From: CBDBUR01 sp965212075 | GTDB taxonomy: Bacteria > Pseudomonadota > Alphaproteobacteria > JAPOUT01 > G958296285 | Reading direction: 5' to 3' | DNA length: 64,000 nt | Assembly (NCBI GenBank): GCA_965212075.1 | Contig: OZ243043.1 | Coordinates: 1,116,001-1,180,000 of the forward strand | Part shown: in pieces, positions 52,493 through 60,899 of the stretch | How positions within the stretch are numbered: the first letter of the stretch is position 1 | Layout: the number at the start of each line of letters is the position of its first letter | Translations under genes and position numbers: made by a program | The notes under the pieces: generated by a model | Told to the model about the DNA's origin: nothing | What the model saw: the letters and a program-made list of their open reading frames with translations, nothing else | Databases searched by the model: none

Positions 52493-53896
52493 ATGAACGG
52501 CACCAACCTCCAACGGCGCGAACAAGCGCTCCGCGATAATCTACGGCGGCGCAAAGCGCAAGCCCAAAATCTAGAACAGATCGGTGCCAAAGAGGTCAAA
52601 GAAACCAAAGAGCTCATTCAAATTTTCGGCGGCGCACCACTCAACGGCCAGATCGCCATTAGCGGCGCAAAAAATGCCGCCCTGCCGATGATGGTCGCCA
52701 GCCTTCTCACCGAAGAGACGCTGACGCTTGATAATGTCCCCAGCCTCACCGATACCACGATCCTCGCGCAATTGCTCACTGCGCTCGGTGCCGAATGTCA
52801 GCATGACCAGAACAGCCATCAGATGCGGCTCACTGCAAAAACGATCACCACAACCAGCGCGCCGCAGCACCTCGTTGCGCAAATGCGCGCCTCTTTCTGG
52901 ATCATCGGCCCGCTTGTGGCGCGTCTTGGTCAAGCGCGCGTGCCGCTGCCCGGCGGCGATGCCATCGGCGCGCGACCGGTGGAAATCTATCTTGAAGGCC
53001 TGCGCGCGCTCGGCGCACAGATCACGCTCAACCAAGATTCAGTCCAAGTCCGCGCCGCAACAAAATTACAGGGCAATGATTTCCGCCTGCCCTTCCCGTC
53101 GGTCGGCGCAACCCATATGATGTTGATGGCCGCAAGCCTTGCGGTCGGACAGACGCGCCTTGAAAATGTCGCGCGTGAACCTGAAATCGTCGCGCTGGCT
53201 GATCTGCTCAACCAGATGGGCGCTAACATTCAAGGCGCAGGATCGCACACCATTATCATTGAAGGCATCATTAAAGGCCAAAACAAGTTAAACGGCACAC
53301 AAGCCAATGTGCCCAGCGACCGCATTGAGGCCGGAACTTATGCGATCGCCGCCGCCGCCACCGGCGGCGCGATCACGCTCATCAACGCGCCCTGCGATCA
53401 CCTCGCAGCACTGCTCGCCGCACTTGAACAGGCGGGCATCCAAATCACGCAAACGCCTGCTCGCCTCACCATCGCGCGGGCACCAAGCGCAAAAATCCTG
53501 CCGGTCAATATCACCACCGCGCCTCATCCCGGATTTCCAACCGACCTACAGGCGCAATTCATGACCCTGATGACACAGGCAGAGGGAACTTCGCTCATCA
53601 CCGAAAATATCTTTGAAAATCGCTTCCAGCACATCAAAGAATTGCAAAAACTAGGCGCCGACATCAGCTCGCCCATCAACTCTTCTAAAGGCAAAACCGC
53701 CCAGATTAAAGGCCCGACAAAGCTCACTGGCGGCGGCGTCAGCGCCACCGATCTGCGCGCTTCCGTCTCGCTCATCATCGCCGCGCTCATCGCCAAAGGC
53801 CAAAGCCATATTCATAACATCCACCATCTAGACCGCGGCTTTGAAAATCTTGAAGCCAAGCTCTCACAATGCGGCGCGCAGATTCGCAGACTGTAA
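52493..53896 (+). CDS. murA: UDP-N-acetylglucosamine 1-carboxyvinyltransferase MurA, Asp variant
   Basis: The product is 467 residues, about 40 longer at the N-terminus than E. coli MurA; the extra part is basic and helical. The fold begins with FGGAPLNGQIAISGAKNAALP (Lys60 and Asn61 correspond to K22/N23). The catalytic loop reads PLPGGDAIGARP: Asp156 (codon 52958-52960) stands where E. coli has Cys115. TDLQAQ (base Asp) and the DLRAS Arg are conserved. It catalyses the first committed step of peptidoglycan synthesis. The following gene is hisD, a usual alphaproteobacterial order. Confidence 0.92.
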   Translation: MNGTNLQRREQALRDNLRRRKAQAQNLEQIGAKEVKETKELIQIFGGAPLNGQIAISGAKNAALPMMVASLLTEETLTLDNVPSLTDTTILAQLLTALGAECQHDQNSHQMRLTAKTITTTSAPQHLVAQMRASFWIIGPLVARLGQARVPLPGGDAIGARPVEIYLEGLRALGAQITLNQDSVQVRAATKLQGNDFRLPFPSVGATHMMLMAASLAVGQTRLENVAREPEIVALADLLNQMGANIQGAGSHTIIIEGIIKGQNKLNGTQANVPSDRIEAGTYAIAAAATGGAITLINAPCDHLAALLAALEQAGIQITQTPARLTIARAPSAKILPVNITTAPHPGFPTDLQAQFMTLMTQAEGTSLITENIFENRFQHIKELQKLGADISSPINSSKGKTAQIKGPTKLTGGGVSATDLRASVSLIIAALIAKGQSHIHNIHHLDRGFENLEAKLSQCGAQIRRL

Positions 53897-53899
53897 TTC

Positions 53900-55198
53900 A
53901 TGCCCATTCGCCTTAAAACACAGGATAAAAATTTCGCAGCAAATTTCCGCGACTTTCTCGCTTTGCGGCAAACTCAAGCGCCACCGGTGCGCGAGGCCGT
54001 CAGCGCCATCATTCAGCAGACGCGCGCAAAGGGCGATCAGGCGCTCATCGCTTCGGCAAAAAAGTTTGATGGCGTCGCTTTGACACAAGGTGATCTTCGT
54101 CTGCCGGTGGCAGAGATGAAAAAAATCGCCGCCGCCTGCCCCGCAGAAACACGCGAAGCGCTCCATTTTGCCGCGCGGCGCATCCAAACATGGCACGCCA
54201 AACAAAAGCCGCAAAACATCAGCTTCACCGACGAGCAAAATGTAGAGTTAAGCTGGCGCTGGCAGCCTCTGGATTCGGTCGGGCTTTATATTCCCGGCGG
54301 CAATGCCTGCTATCCGTCCTCTGTGCTGATGAGCGCCATTCCTGCCAAGCTCGCCGGTGTTGAGCGCATCGCCGCGGCCACGCCCGCTAACGCCACCGAC
54401 AATCCTTTATTGATGGAAGCCCTGCTCGCCGCCGGCATTGAAGAAGTGTGGCGCATGGGTGGTGCTACGGCCATCGCTGCTTTTGCCTATGGCACACAGA
54501 CCATCCGGCCTGTTGATAAAATTTTCGGCCCCGGCAATGCCTATGTCGCCGAAGCGAAAAGACAAGTGTTCGGCGATGTCGGCATAGATATGATCGCCGG
54601 GCCTTCTGAAATTCTGATCATCGCCGATCGCGCGAACAATCCCGAATGGATCGCCGCTGATCTGCTCAGCCAAGCCGAGCATGATGAAAGCGCGCAGAGC
54701 ATTTTGATCACCGATGATGAAAAGCTGGCACAGCACACCGCTGACGCCGTTGAACGCCAGCTAAGCCGCCTCGCGCGCAAAGACATTGCACGCGCAAGCT
54801 GGAAAAAATATGGCGCGATCATTATCGTTGAGCAAATTGATGATGCGGCAGCGCTAGCCAACCAGATCGCCGCAGAACATATTGAAATCCTGACCGAAAA
54901 CCCCAAAGAGTTTGCGCAGGCCATCCGCCATGCTGGCTCCATATTTCTCGGCGCACACACGCCCGAAGCTCTCGGCGATTATGTGATCGGCGCGAACCAT
55001 ATCCTGCCGACAGCGCGCGCGGCGCGCTATGCTTCGGGGCTGGGACTCACCGATTTTATGAAGCGCGTTTCCATTCTCCACTGCCCGCCGACCGGCTTTG
55101 GCGATCTCGCCGATGCCGCGATCAAGCTAGCCGAAGCCGAAGGCCTGCAAGGCCATGCCTTCGCTGCCGCCATTCGGCTGCGAAAAAATACGCCTTGA
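53900..55198 (+). CDS. hisD: histidinol dehydrogenase HisD
   Basis: The product is 432 residues, the normal family length. It has VGLYIPGGNACYPSSVLMSAIPA, FGPGNAYVAEAKRQVFG, AGPSEILIIAD and LLSQAEHDESAQS with the zinc-binding Gln/His, and EHIEILTENP with the catalytic Glu/His. It oxidises histidinol to histidine in two NAD-dependent steps. It lies three bases after murA and ahead of UPF0262 and infA. Confidence 0.96.
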   Translation: MPIRLKTQDKNFAANFRDFLALRQTQAPPVREAVSAIIQQTRAKGDQALIASAKKFDGVALTQGDLRLPVAEMKKIAAACPAETREALHFAARRIQTWHAKQKPQNISFTDEQNVELSWRWQPLDSVGLYIPGGNACYPSSVLMSAIPAKLAGVERIAAATPANATDNPLLMEALLAAGIEEVWRMGGATAIAAFAYGTQTIRPVDKIFGPGNAYVAEAKRQVFGDVGIDMIAGPSEILIIADRANNPEWIAADLLSQAEHDESAQSILITDDEKLAQHTADAVERQLSRLARKDIARASWKKYGAIIIVEQIDDAAALANQIAAEHIEILTENPKEFAQAIRHAGSIFLGAHTPEALGDYVIGANHILPTARAARYASGLGLTDFMKRVSILHCPPTGFGDLADAAIKLAEAEGLQGHAFAAAIRLRKNTP

Positions 55199-55206
55199 GG
55201 ACAAAG

Positions 55207-55734
55207 ATGGCCATTCACGATCCGCATATCACCCGCCAGCGCGCTGCCAAAACCGCCGCGCCAAAAAGCGATCGCGCCGATCAAATCGTTGAGCTCACTT
55301 TTGGCAAAGGCCTCGCGCGTCCGCGCCGCGCAGAGCTTGATCATGAGCGCAAAGCCGCTCTGTTTGACCTGCTTGAAAATAACCTTTTCGTCCATGAAGG
55401 CGAGCGCGGCCCCTACCACCTTTCGCTCTCCTGCGAGGAGGGGCGGCTGATTTTCTCAACGCAAAGCGGTGCCAGCGTCAGCCTGTCACTCGCGCCGCTC
55501 AGCCGCCTCGTGCGCGACTATTTCCTGATCTGCGAAAGCTATTATGACGCCATCCAGTCAGCGCCGCTCCAGCGCGTCGAGCAGCTCGACCAAACCCGCC
55601 GCCAGCTCCATGACGAAGGCGCGCAAATGCTCAAACAAAGCCTCGGAAAAAAAACCTCTGGCGGCACCATCCACACCGATATCAACACAGCAAGACGCCT
55701 CTTTACCCTCATCTGTGTTATGTATATGAAATAG
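55207..55734 (+). CDS. UPF0262 family protein
   Basis: The product is 175 residues from ATG 55207 with GAGGACA upstream. It has IVELTFGKGLARPRRAELDHERKAALFDLLENN and LVRDYFLICESYYDAIQ, the conserved core of UPF0262, a family confined to alphaproteobacteria. Function is unknown. It lies in the murA-hisD-infA neighbourhood typical of that class. Confidence 0.93.
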   Translation: MAIHDPHITRQRAAKTAAPKSDRADQIVELTFGKGLARPRRAELDHERKAALFDLLENNLFVHEGERGPYHLSLSCEEGRLIFSTQSGASVSLSLAPLSRLVRDYFLICESYYDAIQSAPLQRVEQLDQTRRQLHDEGAQMLKQSLGKKTSGGTIHTDINTARRLFTLICVMYMK

Positions 55735-55770
55735 CTAGACCCAAAAATGAATATATGAACGGATATATGA

Positions 55771-55989
55771 ATGGCCAAAGAAGAACTGATTGAAATGCCC
55801 GGCATCGTCACCGAATTGCTCTCTAACACGATGTTCCGCGTGACCCTCGAAAACGAGCACCAAATCACCGCGCATATCGCAGGCAAAATGCGCAAAAATA
55901 GAATACGCGTCCTCACCGGCGATAAAGTCCTCGTGGAAATGACGCCCTACGATCTCTCTAAAGGACGCATTACGTATAGATATAAATAG
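55771..55989 (+). CDS. infA: translation initiation factor IF-1
   Basis: The product is 72 residues, exact family length, beginning MAKEELIEMPGIVTELLSN and ending in LTGDKVLVEMTPYDLSKGRITYRYK. This is the single OB-fold factor that blocks the ribosomal A site during initiation. Confidence 0.98.
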   Translation: MAKEELIEMPGIVTELLSNTMFRVTLENEHQITAHIAGKMRKNRIRVLTGDKVLVEMTPYDLSKGRITYRYK

Positions 55990-56083
55990 CCGCTGATAAA
56001 TTGCTTGCCTTGAGGGTGCTTTCGCCCTATGCGATAAGAAGCGATAGAAGCGATAATGGCGTGGGTCTCGACTCCGCAGTTAT

Positions 56084-56113
56084 GCCCCCGCAGCGTAGGC
56101 CCCCGTAGCGTAG
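56084..56113 (+). repeat. 15-bp duplication before tRNA-Phe, resembling its 5' end
   Basis: gcccccgYagcgtag is present at 56084-56098 and 56099-56113. The next 15 bases are the 5' end of tRNA-Phe (GCCCAGGTAGCTCAG), which matches the repeat at 11 of 15 positions. Confidence 0.8.
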
Positions 56114-56186
56114 GCCCAGGTAGCTCAGTTGGTAGAGCACACGGCTGAAAACCGTGGTGTCGGTGGTTCAAACCCGCCCCTGGGCG
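56114..56186 (+). tRNA. tRNA-Phe (anticodon GAA)
   Basis: Acceptor GCCCAGG/CCTGGGC, D arm GCTC-AGTTGGTA-GAGC, anticodon arm CACGG-CTGAAAA-CCGTG (GAA at 34-36), and T arm GGTGG-TTCAAAC-CCGCC give a complete cloverleaf. The discriminator base 73 is G rather than the usual A, and CCA is not encoded (next bases CCT). Confidence 0.93.
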
Positions 56187-56247
56187 CCTTGCGGCCTCGC
56201 CGCCGCGCGGCGGCGCTTGAGACGCCGCGTATGCGCAGTCGCTTGTA

Positions 56248-56323
56248 GAGCCCGTAGCTCAGTCGGTAGAGCATCTGACTTTTAATCAGAGGGTCTCGGG
56301 TTCGAATCCCGACGGGCTCGCCA
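56248..56323 (+). tRNA. tRNA-Lys (anticodon TTT)
   Basis: Acceptor GAGCCCG/CGGGCTC, D arm GCTC-AGTCGGTA-GAGC, anticodon arm TCTGA-CTTTTAA-TCAGA (TTT at 34-36), and T arm TCGGG-TTCGAAT-CCCGA are complete. The 3' end is GCCA, so the discriminator is G and CCA is encoded. AT-rich accessory DNA begins directly behind it. Confidence 0.96.
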
Positions 56324-56497
56324 TCTTTTGCATGTTTTGTGTGAAAAGGTTGTCGTAAATCCATTGCTGCGCGATCACCATATTTAGGCATACCAAAAGT
56401 GTATGCCAAATTCAGGGACAAGAAGGCGTCTACCCCTAAGTGCACATGGAATTTATTGAAGAATTTATCTTCCGTATCCATATCTGCTGCTCGGCAT
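56324..56497. other. AT-rich spacer behind tRNA-Lys
   Basis: No supported gene. Open frames here extend into the tRNA genes and give the familiar artefactual peptide GIRTRDPLIKSQ. No second copy of the tRNA-Lys 3' end was found, so an attachment site cannot be shown. Confidence 0.5.
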
Positions 56498-58180
56498 TCA
56501 ACTTTCATCACCTATTATGCTCTCTATCTTTGCTTTAAGATCCATGGCCAAGTTGCCATCAAGCGCGGCTTTGGTTAAACTATGTCTGCTAATAGCGGAT
56601 TGATTTCTATCCACAATCTTTTTCAATAGGGTCTTACCTTTAACACGGCTATTTTCAATAAAATCTTTTCTAAGATCAGTTGTTTGAGGTGAACCTCCCG
56701 AAGCATATAGTTCTCTATTTACGGTCGTTCTTCCGGATTCAAATTCCCTCTCAAAATCGATTTGATGCTGACCAATAATGTCCTTAATTTCATCTCCTGC
56801 TTGAACCTCACTGATATTTTTCACTTCGGATAAAGTTTTAGGAGTGCAGAGATAAGATTCAATATCCCACATTTCAGGAAACCAAAAAGAAGTAAATTCC
56901 GCGTCATATTGATTTTGAATCTTTGCACATTCTTTGTCTGTCAATGTGTCTCTATCGCGATGAATCAATATTTTTAACTTCTTTCCAAGAAAATCATATA
57001 TATTCCCAACCTCTTTTGGTTGCGGCAGAGATTTAATGCCATTGCGGGGGTAAAGAGCAATCTGCCGGTCAAGATCCGGCCACTGACGAAGAATGGCACG
57101 AAGCAATGTTAGATCTTGATCCTCACTAATCAATAGAATCTTTTTGCCTAAAGAGCCCCAACCAAGGGCAGTTTCTACATTTTGCGGATCACTCTCTTGT
57201 AATTCTCCATCTTTCAACCAATACACGTTGGTATCAAATGTTCTCCCTCTGACAATAAAAGGGGAATGTGTTGCAATAATAATGCGGGTTCCTAACTCAC
57301 TAGCAACGGCTTCTAATACACTTATCAGTTTTTCTTGTATCGGGGGGTGGAGGTGAACATCGGGTTCGTCAATCAAAAGCAAGGTAGGTTTAAATAGATA
57401 TAAATATGAAAAAATCTGAATAAGCTGCAAAAAACCTGTTCCAGCTAACTCAAGTGGTCGGTCGATATGATTGGTGGTTATATTGCAATTTATGATCAAA
57501 TCCTGGTTCTCATTATGGAAAACAGAAATAGTAATATCCCCAATAATATCACTTAGATGTTCTTCTATCCTCTTTATTGATTCCTTATTTTGCTCTAAAA
57601 GAAGGAGTATATTTCGCATATAAATATTGCTATCCCCATATGATGCTGCGCGATGAACTACTTTTTTTGACTGTTTATTCTCAGAGTTTGCAATACCTGA
57701 TATACCGGGTATATAGGCTGTAAAATATTGATCCTGGCGGCGCATCAAGGGTTGGATTAGCTGCGGCACTGAGCCTCTAATGGATATTCCAGCATTGCGT
57801 GCCTGTCTTAGTTCACAAGAAGATATGACATTGTTTCCGCCTTGTTCCTCAAAGAAAAATTTCACTATGGTGCCTTTTGAATTTACTTGATTGCCCCAAT
57901 CGCCTAGATGGCCTAATCTCCAATAATTGTCGGTCGGTAAATAATCAAGTTCATTAATCCCAACTGTTCTAGGAGTCTCAGGTCTGACTTCGGCAACCTG
58001 TCGGATGCAGCAAGAAGCCAAATGTACTGCTTGGAGAATCGAGCTTTTTCCACTTCCGTTGGCTCCCACAAATACATTGACGCGGGCTAAATCAAATTCG
58101 ATTTCTTTAATGCGCTTAAAGGATTCTATTTTTATTGATTTTAGTTCCACAGATTTTTGTGGTCTAGAAGGTGTATTCAT
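56498..58180 (-). CDS. OLD-type ATP-dependent nuclease (ABC-like ATPase + TOPRIM)
   Basis: The product is 560 residues. N-terminal Walker A GANGSGKSS (residues 39-47), Walker B LLLIDEPDVHLHP and switch IIATHSP form an SMC/ABC-like ATPase split by a long helical insert. A TOPRIM-like domain follows: ISEDQDLTLLRAIL (acidic Glu) and ILIHRDRDTLTDKE (DxD). This is the architecture of OLD nucleases, which include phage-defence proteins such as P2 OLD and Gabija GajA. No GajB-like helicase is present. GGAGAAAA precedes the ATG, and the start overlaps the stop of a restriction-enzyme remnant (ATGA). The gene is AT-rich. Confidence 0.8.
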   Translation of the reverse strand: MNTPSRPQKSVELKSIKIESFKRIKEIEFDLARVNVFVGANGSGKSSILQAVHLASCCIRQVAEVRPETPRTVGINELDYLPTDNYWRLGHLGDWGNQVNSKGTIVKFFFEEQGGNNVISSCELRQARNAGISIRGSVPQLIQPLMRRQDQYFTAYIPGISGIANSENKQSKKVVHRAASYGDSNIYMRNILLLLEQNKESIKRIEEHLSDIIGDITISVFHNENQDLIINCNITTNHIDRPLELAGTGFLQLIQIFSYLYLFKPTLLLIDEPDVHLHPPIQEKLISVLEAVASELGTRIIIATHSPFIVRGRTFDTNVYWLKDGELQESDPQNVETALGWGSLGKKILLISEDQDLTLLRAILRQWPDLDRQIALYPRNGIKSLPQPKEVGNIYDFLGKKLKILIHRDRDTLTDKECAKIQNQYDAEFTSFWFPEMWDIESYLCTPKTLSEVKNISEVQAGDEIKDIIGQHQIDFEREFESGRTTVNRELYASGGSPQTTDLRKDFIENSRVKGKTLLKKIVDRNQSAISRHSLTKAALDGNLAMDLKAKIESIIGDES

Positions 58181-58365
58181 TTTGTTTTCTCCATATCGGG
58201 GGACAAAAACACCAGATTAGCCAGCTCATCCACAATTTTGGTGCTCTCAACGCTGACATGGGTGACGCGGCGGATATGGCGGAGGATGTAGTCAGGCTGC
58301 TTCAAGTTCCAAGCGTTGGGATCGTTTTCAATGCCGCTATCGCGAGCTTTTTTGATTCGTTTCAT
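58177..58365 (-). pseudogene. C-terminal remnant of a type ISP-like restriction/helicase protein
   Basis: The frame MKRIKKARDSGIENDPNAW...YILRHIRRVTHVSVESTKIVDEL resembles the extreme C-terminus of large predicted helicase/restriction enzymes (COG4889, type ISP), where a K-x-SGIVNDPN...VVTVSVET-x-IV motif ends the protein. Nothing of the enzyme body remains in this frame. The fragment overlaps the OLD gene by four bases, so the intact enzyme may once have been coupled to it. I cannot exclude a short functional gene. Confidence 0.5.
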
Positions 58366-58718
58366 AAGAAGCACAGTATAAATCTGTTTTGGGGGAGGGG
58401 GGATAGCGTTTTCTGGAGATAGGTTTATTGGCTTTTCGCTGCATCGGATTCTTTGATGGGGAGCTTTTCCATGAAAACACCATGAAATTCTAATCTTCCC
58501 CGACCAAAAGGATCTTCTAAAGAAGGAAGGTATAAACGATAGAAGGAATCCATCATGCGGCAATAACCTCATCAGACAAAAGACGATGGGCGAGCGGTAT
58601 CATCCAGTGGGGTAAATCTAGCCTGTTGCGGAACAGATTCTGCTTTAAGGAGATTGGTCGCTCGTCATTTGGTTTATTTTGCTCATAGGTGTGATATATT
58701 TATAGTGGGAAGGAACTT
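58366..58718. other. degenerate region upstream of the type I secretion genes
   Basis: Apart from the fragment above, short minus-strand frames up to about 58685 look once coding (for example LPHWMIPLAHRLLSDEV) but contain frame breaks. The type I transporter gene has a GGAAGG ribosome-binding site at the right edge of this region. Confidence 0.5.
58425..58556 (-). pseudogene. second restriction-enzyme remnant (Eco57I/TaqI-like specificity tail)
   Basis: In another frame, residues DPFGRGRLEFHGVFMEKLPI resemble the F-x-x-x-Y/F-M/L-E-K-L-P-I ending of the specificity domain in Eco57I-type methylase/restriction proteins. The frame ends in TAA after 43 codons. Together with the neighbouring remnant this suggests one broken restriction-modification gene. 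Confidence 0.4.
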
Positions 58719-60896
58719 ATGGATAATCATCAAGCAGACCAGTTTCCTGCAGGCGCGGACGAGGCCAACGGTGACAAGCCTCCAACACAAATTGATACGG
58801 GACTAATCTGCCTAATTCTGCTTGCGCGCTTTCAAAAAATTGCGGCTGAGCCAGAGCAAATCCGGCATATGCTCGGTATCGGCAGCCGCAATTTTGAAAC
58901 CAACGATATTTTGCGTGCGGCGCGGCGACTAGGCATGAAGGCACGACGCATGAAAGCCAAAATCTCGCGGCTTGAGAAAACACCAATGCCGGTCATTGCC
59001 TGTATGAAGGATGGGCATTTCGTTGTTCTCATTCAGATAAAGGACAAGAAGATTCTCATCCGCGATCCACTCAGGCCGGGCGCGCAATCAGTAACGTTTG
59101 ACGAGTTCCTGCAGCTTTGGACCGGCGAGCTGATCCTGCTTGTGGAGCGCAGTGGGGTTATTGCGGCGTTGCGTAAATTTGATATTACCTGGTTTATCCC
59201 CGTGATCATTCGGTTTCGCAGATTGCTAGTGCAGGTTTTTTTGGCATCTTTCTTTTTGCAGCTTTTTGCACTTGTCACTCCGGTTTTCTTTCAGATCGTG
59301 ATTGATAAAGTTTTGGTCAATCAAGCTTTATCCACACTTGATGTTCTCGCGATTGGTTTGGCGGCGGTTTCTGTTTTTGAGGTGATTTTAGGTGGTTTGC
59401 GCACTTATGTATTTTCGCATACAACGAGCCGCATTGATGTTCTGCTCAGCTCGCATATGTATCAGCATTTGTTGTCGCTGCCGATCTCCTATTTCCAGAC
59501 ACGCCAGACAGGTCAAACCGTCGCGCGTGTGCGGGAATTGGAAACCATTCGCGAATTCATCACCGGATCGGCTTTGACGCTAACTATAGACCTCTTTTTC
59601 ATAATTGTTTTTATTGCAGTGATGTGGTTTTACTCTCCACAATTGACTTTGATTGTTTTGATTTCACTGGCCTGTTATGCGATTTTATCCTTGTCGGTGA
59701 CAGGCACTTTGCGCCGACGTGTGGAAGAAAAATTTCAGAAAGGTGCAGCAGCCAATACACATCTTGTTGAAAGCGTTCAGGCGGCCGATACGGTGAAATC
59801 CATGGGCGTCGAGCCACAAATGCAGCGCCGCTGGGAAGACATTCAAGCTGAATATGTGCGCGCAAATTTCCGCACGGTGAATCTATCCAACTGGGCAGGG
59901 CAGTTTGCACAGCTCATCAGCAAGGGTGTGATTGTCGCAACCTTGTGGTTTGGCGCGCGGCTGGTGATTGAAGGCTCAATCACCGTCGGCCAGCTCATCG
60001 CCTTCAATATGCTGGTCGGTCGTGTCAGTGCGCCGATATTGCGTCTGGCGCAGCTCTGGCAGGATTTCCAACAGGCGCGTGTTTCTGTCGAACGTTTGGG
60101 CGACATACTCAATTCACCAGCCGAGCAAAATTTTTCATCGGGACGTGCTCAACTGCCCCGCTTGCACGGAGATGTTGTTTTTAATCACGTAACTTTTCGC
60201 TATAACCCCAACCAGTCGGCAGTTCTTGAAGACGTCAATTTTGAGATCAAAGCTGGACAAATCATCGGCATTGTGGGTTCATCGGGTTCGGGAAAAAGCA
60301 CTTTGGCAAAACTCATTCAGCGGCTTTATGTCCCAGAAGCCGGGCAGATTCTCATCGACGGCATGGATTTAGTGATGGTTGTGCCAGCGCAATTGCGGCG
60401 GCAAATTGGTGTCGTGCAGCAAGATGCCATATTGTTGAACCGCTCAGTGCGTGACAATATTGCATTGTCCGATTCTGCGATGTTGCTCAATCAGGTTGTG
60501 CGCGCCGCTCAGCTTGCCGGTGCACATGAGTTCATTTTGCAGTTGCAGGAGGGTTATGACTCCATTTTGGAGGAGCGCGGCATGAACCTTTCCGGCGGAC
60601 AGCGCCAGCGTATTGCGATTGCTCGTGCGCTTGCAACCAATCCACGAATCCTGATCTTTGACGAGGCCACAAGCGCACTTGACTATGAATCAGAGGCTGC
60701 GATCAAACAAAATATGGAGGCAATATGCAAAGATCGAACGGTTTTCATCATTGCACACAGATTGTCAAGCATATATAGTTCTGATAATATCATTGTCATT
60801 GATAAAGGCCGCATCGTAGAGCAAGGCACACATGATGTTTTGCTCAAGCAAGAGGGGCGTTATGCGATGTTTTGGCGGTTGCAACAGGGGGGATAG
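58719..60896 (+). CDS. type I secretion ABC transporter with C39-like domain
   Basis: The product is 725 residues. Residues 1-140 form a C39 peptidase-like domain in which the catalytic Cys is replaced: DTGLICLILLARF instead of DCGxxCL, with GHFVVL and RDP kept. This is the inactive CLD seen in HlyB-type exporters of RTX proteins. Six membrane segments span about residues 155-430. The nucleotide-binding domain has GSSGSGKST near residue 520, signature LSGGQRQR and FDEATSALD. The adaptor gene follows after three bases. The substrate is not in the window. Confidence 0.93.
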   Translation: MDNHQADQFPAGADEANGDKPPTQIDTGLICLILLARFQKIAAEPEQIRHMLGIGSRNFETNDILRAARRLGMKARRMKAKISRLEKTPMPVIACMKDGHFVVLIQIKDKKILIRDPLRPGAQSVTFDEFLQLWTGELILLVERSGVIAALRKFDITWFIPVIIRFRRLLVQVFLASFFLQLFALVTPVFFQIVIDKVLVNQALSTLDVLAIGLAAVSVFEVILGGLRTYVFSHTTSRIDVLLSSHMYQHLLSLPISYFQTRQTGQTVARVRELETIREFITGSALTLTIDLFFIIVFIAVMWFYSPQLTLIVLISLACYAILSLSVTGTLRRRVEEKFQKGAAANTHLVESVQAADTVKSMGVEPQMQRRWEDIQAEYVRANFRTVNLSNWAGQFAQLISKGVIVATLWFGARLVIEGSITVGQLIAFNMLVGRVSAPILRLAQLWQDFQQARVSVERLGDILNSPAEQNFSSGRAQLPRLHGDVVFNHVTFRYNPNQSAVLEDVNFEIKAGQIIGIVGSSGSGKSTLAKLIQRLYVPEAGQILIDGMDLVMVVPAQLRRQIGVVQQDAILLNRSVRDNIALSDSAMLLNQVVRAAQLAGAHEFILQLQEGYDSILEERGMNLSGGQRQRIAIARALATNPRILIFDEATSALDYESEAAIKQNMEAICKDRTVFIIAHRLSSIYSSDNIIVIDKGRIVEQGTHDVLLKQEGRYAMFWRLQQGG

Positions 60897-60899
60897 ATT

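Noticed and set aside
56125..56511. 128-codon minus-strand frame with GIRTRDPLIKSQ
   Set aside because: This peptide is the antisense reading of tRNA-Lys and tRNA-Phe, a known annotation artefact.
56498..58180. Gabija or PARIS defence system
   Set aside because: The OLD-type gene has no GajB-like UvrD helicase and no separate AriB-like gene next to it; only restriction-enzyme fragments are adjacent.
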